A stretch of DNA of 64,000 bases from Coriobacteriaceae bacterium AM100-PB1-1D-6A (lineage in GTDB: Bacteria > Actinomycetota > Coriobacteriia > Coriobacteriales > Coriobacteriaceae): positions 1-64,000 of the forward strand of contig JAQDNC010000004.1 in the NCBI GenBank assembly GCA_027660625.1, given 5' to 3'. Numbering within the stretch: the stretch's first letter is position 1; the number at the start of each line of letters is the position of its first letter. This document shows positions 8,233 through 15,096 of this stretch, in pieces. Made by a program: the position numbers and the translations under genes. The notes under the pieces are model-generated. The model was given only the letters and a program-made list of their open reading frames with translations, searched no databases and was not told where the DNA came from.

Positions 8233-9657
8233 GTGGTCTTCGCCCCCCAGGGAAAACATACGCTGTCGCACCGCGTTTTTGTGACGATCTTTGTCTGCGC
8301 CATGGCGGTTATCGTGGCGTTTACGGTGCTGGGTGCGTTCTTTGTGCAAAACACCTTGGCGGATGCCACGAGTGCCAATCTGGCGCAGGAAACCGAGCTC
8401 ATTGCTGCCGCCCTCGACGAGCAGCAGGAGCCCATCCCGTTCTTGCGTAGCCTCGATCGCGAGGACTTGCGCATCACGCTGATTAACAAGGATGGATCGG
8501 TTGCCTACGACAACGAGGCGTCGCCTTCCACACTGCCCAACCACGGCGATCGCCCCGAGGTCATCGAGGCCTTTGAGAATGGTTCGGGTTCCGCGGAGCG
8601 TGCAAGCTCTACGCTCGACGAGATTATGCTGTATCGCGCCGTCGCCCTTGATAACGGCCAGGTTGTCCGCTTGGCGCAGGCCCAGCCTGGCGTTGCGGCG
8701 ATTTTGCTGTCGATGGTGGCGCCGATGCTGCTTATCGCAGCAGCGGGTGCGGTACTCTCGTTTTTCATGGCGCGCCGCGAGTCCCGTGCCATCATCGCGC
8801 CGTTACAAGAGGTGGATTTGGACCACCCGCGCCGTAGCTATGAGCACGCCTATGCCGAGATGGTCCCCATGCTTGAGCGTATCGAGTCGCAGCGCCAGGA
8901 ACTCAAGCGCCAAATGGCGGTGCTAGCGGACAACGACCGTATGCGCCGCGAGTTCACGGCGAATATCACCCATGAGCTCAAGACGCCACTTACGGCGATT
9001 TCGGGCTATGCCGAGCTCATCGCAAACGGCATGGTTGAGGGCGAGGATGACCTGCGCAACTTTGGCGGTCGCATCTATCGTGAGGCGGGCCGCTTGGCAG
9101 CGCTTGTCAACGATATCCTTACGCTGTCTAACTTGGACGAGGCCGAGCGTGCAACTGAGGGCGAGGCGGTGCCCATTGGGTCCACGGAGCCTATTGAGCT
9201 CTCGCGTGCCATCTACACGGTTGAGCAGCGTCTTGAACAGGTTGCCCGTCAGGCGAATGTGACGATAAGTCATGAGACCAAGCCTGTGGTCATCGAAGGC
9301 GTGTCGCGCTTGATTGACGAGCTCATCTACAATCTGGCAAGCAACGCCATTCGCTACAACCAACCTGGCGGTACGGTCACGCTGCGCTGCGGAACCAACG
9401 ATGAGGGCCGTCCGTACCTGTCTGTTGCTGACACGGGTATCGGTATTGCGCCCGAAGAGCAGGGTAAAGTGTTCGAGCGTTTTTACCGTGTGGACAAGAG
9501 TCGTTCTAAGGCGCGTGGCGGAACAGGCTTGGGTCTGGCCATCGTTAAGCATGCCGCCGTGTATCACCATGCTTCGCTCGACCTATCGAGCGAGCTGGGT
9601 GTGGGGACTACCATCACGGTGACGTTTCCCGTACAGCAGGACGAATCATTTGCGTAG
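8233..9657 (+). CDS. sensor histidine kinase (PhoR-like)
   Basis: 474 residues from a GTG start 3 bases after the regulator stop, with GGAGG 9 bases upstream. Two membrane segments (about 14-37 and 154-178) flank a roughly 115-residue extracellular sensor region. A dimerisation helix carries His247 (ITHELKTPLTAISGY). The ATPase domain has the N-box LIYNLASNAIRYN, the DTGIGIAPEEQ segment, the F-box FERFYRVDKSR and the G-box GGTGLGLAIVKHA. This layout is that of PhoR. It would act on the regulator upstream, with PstB possibly modulating it. Confidence 0.87.
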   Translation: MVFAPQGKHTLSHRVFVTIFVCAMAVIVAFTVLGAFFVQNTLADATSANLAQETELIAAALDEQQEPIPFLRSLDREDLRITLINKDGSVAYDNEASPSTLPNHGDRPEVIEAFENGSGSAERASSTLDEIMLYRAVALDNGQVVRLAQAQPGVAAILLSMVAPMLLIAAAGAVLSFFMARRESRAIIAPLQEVDLDHPRRSYEHAYAEMVPMLERIESQRQELKRQMAVLADNDRMRREFTANITHELKTPLTAISGYAELIANGMVEGEDDLRNFGGRIYREAGRLAALVNDILTLSNLDEAERATEGEAVPIGSTEPIELSRAIYTVEQRLEQVARQANVTISHETKPVVIEGVSRLIDELIYNLASNAIRYNQPGGTVTLRCGTNDEGRPYLSVADTGIGIAPEEQGKVFERFYRVDKSRSKARGGTGLGLAIVKHAAVYHHASLDLSSELGVGTTITVTFPVQQDESFA

Positions 9658-9680
9658 CAATGCAGCAAACGTGTTGTTTT

Positions 9681-9717
9681 GACGCCGCACCGGGGTTGCC
9701 GATGCGGCGTTATTATT
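9681..9717 (+). terminator. terminator after the PhoBR-like operon
   Basis: Stem ACGCCGCACCGG / CCGATGCGGCGT with one mismatch and loop GGTTG, followed by a weak TTATTATT run. Confidence 0.6.
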
Positions 9718-9725
9718 GCGCAACA

Positions 9726-9755
9726 TTGCCGTATGTGCTGTATCTTATGTATAGA
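9726..9755 (+). promoter_or_regulatory. candidate promoter of the cps regulatory module
   Basis: TTGCCG (9726-9731) and TATAGA (9750-9755) with an 18-base spacer. A second -10-like TATGAT lies near 9781. Either could drive the genes starting at 9834. Confidence 0.35.
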
Positions 9756-9833
9756 GTTCGGACTTGGCGGAAAGATGCGATATGATACGAGCAGTTTTGT
9801 CGATACGAACTAGGGAAATGAAAGGCAAGCTGC

Positions 9834-10490
9834 ATGACCCTTCTTGAACTGTTCCAGCTGCTTAAAAAGCACCTCAAGCTGGTCATTGCCCTTCCGGTGG
9901 TCTGCGCGATCGCCATGGGCGTCGTCTCCTTCGCTATGATGGACAACACCTACACCGCCACGACGAGCATGTACGTTCTCGCCAAGACCGACGATAGCGG
10001 TCAGATGAGCTACAACGATCTTTCGGCGAGCCAGATGCTTTCCAACGATATCGCCACGCTGCTCGATAGCGATAGCGTTAAGGGCGGTGCTGCCAAGGAT
10101 CTGGGCCTCGCCGATCTGGACGACTACAAGATTTCCGTTTCCTCCGAGACCACGACGCGCGTCATCACGCTTTCGGTGACGGGCACCGATGCCGAGGAGA
10201 CGGCAGAGGTGGCAAGGGCCATGGCCAGCTCGGTGAGTACGGTCGCTCAGAACGTTGGCGCTGCCCAGAGCATCAACGTTATCGATAAGGCTAAGACCCC
10301 CGAAGCTCCCAGCGGCCCCAAGCGCGCGCTGTACGTCGCCGTTGCGTTCCTCGCCGGTATCTTTATCGCAGTTGCCTATGTCGTTTTGGCAGACATGCTC
10401 AATACCCGCATCCGCGGTGCCGAAGAGGCAGAAGAGCTCCTGGGTATTCCCGTTGTTGGCCGAATTCCGGCTATGAAAGGTGGTAAATAG
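9834..10490 (+). CDS. Wzz/CpsC-type chain-length and kinase-activator membrane protein
   Basis: 218 residues. Two membrane segments (about 18-38 and 163-185) flank an extracellular domain, the Wzz topology. A proline-rich stretch KTPEAPSGPKR precedes the second helix. In Gram-positive bacteria this protein activates the partner tyrosine kinase from the membrane and influences exopolysaccharide chain length. The short cytoplasmic tail (GIPVVGRIPAMKGGK) is where CpsD kinases bind. The kinase gene follows 2 bases later. Confidence 0.88.
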   Translation: MTLLELFQLLKKHLKLVIALPVVCAIAMGVVSFAMMDNTYTATTSMYVLAKTDDSGQMSYNDLSASQMLSNDIATLLDSDSVKGGAAKDLGLADLDDYKISVSSETTTRVITLSVTGTDAEETAEVARAMASSVSTVAQNVGAAQSINVIDKAKTPEAPSGPKRALYVAVAFLAGIFIAVAYVVLADMLNTRIRGAEEAEELLGIPVVGRIPAMKGGK

Positions 10491-10492
10491 GC

Positions 10493-11230
10493 ATGGCTAA
10501 GGCAAAGAACACCGATAAGCTCGTTGTACAGAATGCCGCCAAGACCCTTCTGGCCAACATCCGCTTTGCGAGCGTGGACGACCCCATTCGCACCATCACC
10601 GTTACCTCCTCGATTCCCAACGAGGGCAAGTCTACGGTTGCCATTAACCTTGCTCAGGCAATCGCCACGAGCGGCAAGTCCGTGCTCCTGGTCGAGGCCG
10701 ATATGCGCCGCAGGTCCCTTTCCGATATGCTCGGCGTTCGTTCGCGCGGCGGACTCTATGCGGTCCTTTCCGAGCAGATTTCCATTGACCAGGCAATTGT
10801 CGAGACGGGTCAGAAGAACTTCTACTTTCTCGATGCCGAGCCGCATATTCCCAATCCTGCAGACATCATCGTCTCTCATCGCTTTTCCAAGTTGGTCAAG
10901 GCACTGTCTGCTAAGTTCCAGTATGTCATCTTCGATGCTCCTCCGGTCGGCACCTTCATCGATGCTGCCGAGATTGCCAGCCTGACCGACGGCACGCTGT
11001 TTGTGGTGCGCGAGGACTTTACCAAGCGCGAAGAGGCACTCAACGCTATCGCCCAGCTTAAGAAGTCCGAGAAGGTCAAGCTCATCGGTACCGTCATGAA
11101 TTACTGTGAGACCGAGACCAGCGAGTACTACTATTCTTACTACACCAAGGACGGTAAGAAGGTTAAGAAGGGCTCCGCCGATCAGGGCACTTCCAAAAAG
11201 GGCATCTTCACCAACCGGGCAAACGTTTAG
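10493..11230 (+). CDS. bacterial tyrosine autokinase (CpsD/CapB-like)
   Basis: 245 residues. BY-kinase signatures: Walker A SSIPNEGKST (about 39-48), Walker A' VLLVEADMRRR and Walker B YVIFDAPPVG. The autophosphorylated C-terminal tyrosine cluster SEYYYSYYTKDG is present. The soluble kinase pairs with the membrane activator encoded 2 bases upstream. Its substrate set is unknown here because no glycosyltransferase or polymerase gene is adjacent. Confidence 0.9.
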   Translation: MAKAKNTDKLVVQNAAKTLLANIRFASVDDPIRTITVTSSIPNEGKSTVAINLAQAIATSGKSVLLVEADMRRRSLSDMLGVRSRGGLYAVLSEQISIDQAIVETGQKNFYFLDAEPHIPNPADIIVSHRFSKLVKALSAKFQYVIFDAPPVGTFIDAAEIASLTDGTLFVVREDFTKREEALNAIAQLKKSEKVKLIGTVMNYCETETSEYYYSYYTKDGKKVKKGSADQGTSKKGIFTNRANV

Positions 11231-11247
11231 TTGATTAAGGCCGACCT

Positions 11248-11898
11248 ATGCGTGACATTCATTGCCATATCTTGCCGGGTGTAGACGACGGCGCCGCCGA
11301 CCTCGATGAGAGCTTGGCGATGCTCGAGGCTGCCAAGCGGGCCGGTGTAACCAGAATCGTTTGCACTCCTCACTGCCGTGATCCCTATTTTGATTACGAC
11401 AAGATGTGGGATGCCTTTGAGCTGCTGCGTGATAATGCTGACGGTTTTCCGCTCCAGATGGGCTTCGAAGTCAACCACCGAAAGCTCGTTGAGCTTGGTA
11501 TCGATGCCGCGGAGCACTTGCATTTCGATGGGACCAACGAGTTCCTGCTCGAGCTTTCGACGCATGCCGATGCGTATGCGTTTAGAGAGTACGAGAACAC
11601 GATTTACGATTTGCAGTGCCGTGGCTACCAGGTGATCATCGCTCATCCTGAGCGCTATCGTGCGGTTCAAAAGGATGTAAGCGTGGCGGAGCGCCTGGTC
11701 GATATGGGCTGCAAACTGCAGGCTTCGGCGGACTTTATTGCCGGCGGTCGCTTTGGTCGCGAGAAAAAGCCGGCACAGCGCCTGTTCGATCAGAACCTGT
11801 ACAGCTTCATCGCGAGCGATGCCCATAACGTGGGTCATTACGACTGCCTGGCGAAGGCTCGCGCGAAGTTTAGCGTGCGCGGAGCTCATTTTCTCTAA
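11248..11898 (+). CDS. PHP-family protein-tyrosine phosphatase (CpsB/CapC-like)
   Basis: 216 residues. It begins MRDIHCHILPGVDDG, giving the metal-binding HxH (His5, His7) of the PHP fold, followed by CTPHC and the late SDAHN motif. This manganese-dependent phosphatase removes phosphate from the kinase encoded 17 bases upstream. The three genes form a closed phosphorylation module. No capsule biosynthesis gene follows: the next gene is an unrelated acetyltransferase. Confidence 0.9.
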   Translation: MRDIHCHILPGVDDGAADLDESLAMLEAAKRAGVTRIVCTPHCRDPYFDYDKMWDAFELLRDNADGFPLQMGFEVNHRKLVELGIDAAEHLHFDGTNEFLLELSTHADAYAFREYENTIYDLQCRGYQVIIAHPERYRAVQKDVSVAERLVDMGCKLQASADFIAGGRFGREKKPAQRLFDQNLYSFIASDAHNVGHYDCLAKARAKFSVRGAHFL

Positions 11899-11937
11899 AA
11901 TCTGTCCCTAACGTTCGCATTGAATGAAAGGGCAGCC

Positions 11938-12438
11938 ATGGATATCCAACTTAAGACGGGATGCTTTGATGACGCGGCGTTGGTGCGCCGCGTCGTTTTT
12001 ATGGACGAGCAGGGCTACGAGAGCGAGTTCGACGCTATCGACGAGGACCCGAACTGCATTCATGTGACGCTCTATGTAGACGGCGAGCTTGCCGGTTGCT
12101 CGCGCGTGTTTCCCGAAGAGCTTGAGCGCGTGGCTGACGCAGAGGGCCCGGTGTTGCCGGCATGCGACATGGACGAAGGCGTTGCGGCGGGGGAGACCTA
12201 CATTATGGGGCGCGTCGCCGTGCTGCCGGCTATGCGTCGTCGCGGACTGGCGAGTGCGATCGTCGAGGCCAGTGCTGCGTGTGCACGCGATGCCGGCGCT
12301 AAGCTTATTAAGCTGCATGCGCAGGAATACGTGCTGCCGCTCTATGCAAAGGCGGGCTACGCGCAAATTGCCCCGGTAGATTACGAAGACGAGGGCCAAC
12401 CCCATGTCTGGATGGCCAAGCGCGTTGATGGCAGATAG
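11938..12438 (+). CDS. GNAT-family N-acetyltransferase (ElaA-like)
   Basis: 166 residues. The GNAT core is visible as strand GRVAVLPAMRRRGLAS (acetyl-CoA pyrophosphate loop RxxGxA-like) and the later IKLHAQEYVLPLYAKAGY strand-helix. The MDEQGYESEFDAIDEDPNCIH start resembles YitI/ElaA-type enzymes. The substrate is unknown. AAAGGG (11927-11932) supports the ATG at 11938. It follows the phosphatase by 39 bases in the same direction and may be co-transcribed. Confidence 0.8.
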   Translation: MDIQLKTGCFDDAALVRRVVFMDEQGYESEFDAIDEDPNCIHVTLYVDGELAGCSRVFPEELERVADAEGPVLPACDMDEGVAAGETYIMGRVAVLPAMRRRGLASAIVEASAACARDAGAKLIKLHAQEYVLPLYAKAGYAQIAPVDYEDEGQPHVWMAKRVDGR

Positions 12439-12476
12439 GGACGCTCCTTTTCTGCCGGCAGTCGGGGACACTCCTT
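12438..12476. repeat. short direct repeat GGGACrCTCCTT
   Basis: Two copies of a GGGAC(G/A)CTCCTT phrase at 12438-12449 and 12465-12476 flank a small CTGCCGGCAG palindrome. It may be a relic of a dispersed repeat. No function is assigned. Confidence 0.4.
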
Positions 12477-12585
12477 GGCAATTGGCGCATCGGAGCGTTT
12501 GGACATACAGTTTTTCGATTCCGTATGTATATATGCGCGCTAATGGGTTATAAAATCTAAGTCTGAACATAGCAGGTCTGCGATG

Positions 12586-12610
12586 CGGCTCGGGCAACCG
12601 AGCCGTTTTT
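12586..12610 (+). terminator. terminator-like hairpin in the htpG leader
   Basis: Perfect 8-bp stem CGGCTCGG/CCGAGCCG with GCAA loop and five T residues, ending 30 bases before the htpG start. A -10-like TATAAA lies at 12549-12554, upstream of the hairpin. It therefore sits in the leader and could act as an attenuator, or it could simply end an upstream transcript. Confidence 0.75.
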
Positions 12611-12640
12611 GCGGACGGGGATAGCGCGAAAGGACTGCAC

Positions 12641-14665
12641 ATGCGTCAATTTAAGACCGAGAGCAAAAAACTGCTCGACCTCATGATCAACTCCATCTAC
12701 ACCAATAAGGAAATCTTCCTGCGCGAGCTTATCTCTAACGCGAGCGACGCCGTCGACAAGCTCAACTTTAAGAGCCTGCAGGACCCGAGCGTCAAGCTCG
12801 ACCAGGGCGACCTGGCTATTCGCGTTTCCCTTGATAAAGACGCCCGCACCATTACCATCTCGGATAACGGCATTGGCATGACCGCCGAGGAGCTCGAGCG
12901 CAACCTGGGCACCATCGCCCATTCCGGCTCCGAGGAGTTTAAGACCGAGAACGCCGAGCAGCAGGGTTCGGATGTCGACATCATCGGCCAGTTTGGCGTG
13001 GGCTTCTATTCGGCCTTTATGGTCGCCAGCCATGTAAAGGTCGTGAGCCGCGCCTATGGCGAGGAAGTCGCCCATGTGTGGGAATCCGACGGTCTTGAGG
13101 GCTACACCATCGAGGATGGCGAGCGCGCCGAGCACGGTACCGATGTCATTCTGACGCTGCGTGAGAACGAGAAGCTCGACGCCGACGGCGAGGCCGAGAC
13201 CTACGATCGCTTCCTGACCGAGTGGGGCCTCAAGAGCCTGATTCAGCAGTACAGCAACTATGTGCGCTACCCGATTCAGATGATGGTGAGCAAGAGCCGC
13301 CAGAAACCCAAGCCCGAGGACGCGCCGGATGATTACAAGCCCGAGTACGAGGACTACCAGGAGCTTGAGACTGTCAACTCCATGACGCCAATCTGGAAGA
13401 AGCGCAGCTCCGACGTTGAACAGAAGGATTACAACGAGTTCTACAAGTCCACGTTCCACGACTTTGACGATCCGGCGCGCACCATCAGCTTCCATGCTGA
13501 GGGCACGCTCGAGTATGACGCCCTGCTGTTTGTGCCGGGCCGCGCGCCGTTCGATCTGTACAGTAAGGACTACGAGAAGGGCCTGGCGCTCTACAGCTCC
13601 AACGTGCTGATCATGGAGAAGTGCGACGACCTGCTGCCCGACTACTACAACTTTGTGCGCGGCGTCGTGGATTCCGCCGACGTGACGCTCAATATTTCGC
13701 GTGAGACGCTGCAGCAGAACCGTCAGCTCAAGGCCATCGCCAAGCGTGTGGAAAAGAAGATCACTGCCGACCTTGAGGATATGCGTGACAACGACCGCGA
13801 GGCCTACGAGAAGTTCTTTGAGAACTTTGGCCGCGGTCTTAAGTACGGCATCTACTCGAGCTATGGCATGAAGGCCGATGAGCTCGCCGACCTGCTGCTG
13901 TTCTGGTCTGCCAAGGAGCAGAAGATGATTACCCTGGCCGAGTATGCCAAGGGCATGCCCGAGGATCAGAAGGCCATTTACTACGCGGCCGGCGACTCGC
14001 GTGAGCGCTTGGCCAAGATGCCCGTGGTAAAGGGCGTGCTCGACCGCGGCTATGACGTGCTGCTGCTGACGCAGGATGTGGATGAGTTCACGTTCCAGGC
14101 CATGCGTGAGTACGTTGCCGCCGATATGCCCAAGATCTACGAGGACGATGCTGCCCGCGAGGCTGCCGAGAAGGCCGTTGCCGACGGTGCTGAGCCCGAG
14201 GTCGAGGATCGTCACTTGGAGCTCAAGAACGTCGCGACCGGTGATCTTGACCTGGCGACCGAGGACGAGAAGAAGGAGGCCGAGGACGCCACCAAGGAGA
14301 ACGAGGACCTCTTTAGCGCCATGAAGGAGGCGCTCGACGACAAGGTCGAGAAGGTCGCCGTCTCTGCGCGCCTGACCGATGCTCCCGCGTGCATCACCAC
14401 CGAGGGCCCGCTTTCGCTCGAGATGGAGAAGGTGCTCCAGAAGGGTCCCGAGGGCGCGCCCGACGGTATGCCCAAGAGCCAGCGCGTGCTCGAGCTCAAC
14501 GCCAAGCACCCGGTCTTTGCCAAGCTCGTCGCTGCCCAGAAGGCGGGCGACACCGACAAGATCAAGCAGTACTCCGGCCTGCTCTATGACCAGGCCCTGC
14601 TGGTCGAGGGCATTCTACCCGAGGACCCCGTGGCCTTCGCGGCGGCTGTCTGCAACTTGATGTAG
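12641..14665 (+). CDS. htpG: molecular chaperone HtpG (Hsp90)
   Basis: 674 residues, somewhat longer than E. coli HtpG (624). The GHKL ATPase domain is clear: ELISNASDA, the SDNGIGM loop, GTIAHSG, GQFGVGFYSAF and the EHGTDV strand. The middle domain contains the catalytic-arginine segment ISRETLQQN. The C-terminal dimerisation region is preceded by an acidic, charged insert (about 500-560), which explains the extra length. It is an ATP-dependent chaperone of the cytosol. GAAAGGA lies 8-9 bases upstream of the ATG. Confidence 0.97.
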   Translation: MRQFKTESKKLLDLMINSIYTNKEIFLRELISNASDAVDKLNFKSLQDPSVKLDQGDLAIRVSLDKDARTITISDNGIGMTAEELERNLGTIAHSGSEEFKTENAEQQGSDVDIIGQFGVGFYSAFMVASHVKVVSRAYGEEVAHVWESDGLEGYTIEDGERAEHGTDVILTLRENEKLDADGEAETYDRFLTEWGLKSLIQQYSNYVRYPIQMMVSKSRQKPKPEDAPDDYKPEYEDYQELETVNSMTPIWKKRSSDVEQKDYNEFYKSTFHDFDDPARTISFHAEGTLEYDALLFVPGRAPFDLYSKDYEKGLALYSSNVLIMEKCDDLLPDYYNFVRGVVDSADVTLNISRETLQQNRQLKAIAKRVEKKITADLEDMRDNDREAYEKFFENFGRGLKYGIYSSYGMKADELADLLLFWSAKEQKMITLAEYAKGMPEDQKAIYYAAGDSRERLAKMPVVKGVLDRGYDVLLLTQDVDEFTFQAMREYVAADMPKIYEDDAAREAAEKAVADGAEPEVEDRHLELKNVATGDLDLATEDEKKEAEDATKENEDLFSAMKEALDDKVEKVAVSARLTDAPACITTEGPLSLEMEKVLQKGPEGAPDGMPKSQRVLELNAKHPVFAKLVAAQKAGDTDKIKQYSGLLYDQALLVEGILPEDPVAFAAAVCNLM

Positions 14666-14672
14666 TTAGGTA

Positions 14673-14700
14673 GTTACGCGGTTTTACCAAACCGCGTAAC
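14673..14700 (+). terminator. hairpin after htpG
   Basis: GTTACGCGGTTT (14673-14684) pairs perfectly with AAACCGCGTAAC (14689-14700) around a TACC loop. No T tract follows, so it may stabilise the 3' end rather than terminate on its own. Confidence 0.55.
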
Positions 14701-14713
14701 AGCTCGACGCTGC

Positions 14714-14811
14714 AAACGCCCCTAAGCGGCAATCTGACGTTCAATCGTCGGTCGCGTACCGAAGTACGCTTCCCTCCTCTTTCGCGTCACCTTGCTCGCT
14801 TAGGGGCGTTT
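14714..14811. repeat. 98-nt structured inverted repeat with nested hairpins
   Basis: Outer 15-bp perfect arms 14714-14728 and 14797-14811. The enclosed 68 nt holds GACG-TTCAAT-CGTC and GCGTAC-CGAA-GTACGC hairpins. TTTT follows the right arm. The nested fold suggests a structured RNA or a mobile hairpin. No coding potential is visible. Confidence 0.7.
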
Positions 14812-15096
14812 TCGCTTACTTATGCTCAACCAGCGACGCTTTCGTGGTCCTAAGTAGTCATTGGGGGCGTTTTTGTTTGACTAGTCGTTTAAGAACGTCC
14901 CCGATGCTATTTGAATTGCTAATTTGTGCGGGTTGTGGTTTTGTGACCTGCTGAAATTTAAGATACTGTACAACTGTACGTTAATTCGTCTTCGTAGTAT
15001 ATTGCTACCCGCAAAACTCAATACCATTGTGCCCCTGAGACGCTAAAGCGCCTACGTACAATGGTTGTCGATAGTACGATTTGATTCAACGACAGG

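Larger units (their letters stand above)
14666..15096. other. 431-bp intergenic region after htpG
   Basis: It contains three things. First, a perfect 12-bp hairpin right after htpG (14673-14700, no T run). Second, a long inverted-repeat structure (14714-14811). Third, the promoter region of the YhgE genes, with a direct repeat ACTGTAC at 14963-14969 and 14973-14979 that could be an operator. No further gene is supported. Confidence 0.6.

Noticed and set aside
12557..14509. Very long antisense open frame opposite htpG (650 codons)
   Set aside because: It mirrors the codon bias of htpG, has a repetitive L/V/G/H composition and no ribosome site or domain. It is a shadow of the real gene. The same applies to the antisense frames opposite ppc (24901-27690) and the reductase gene (55848-57833).
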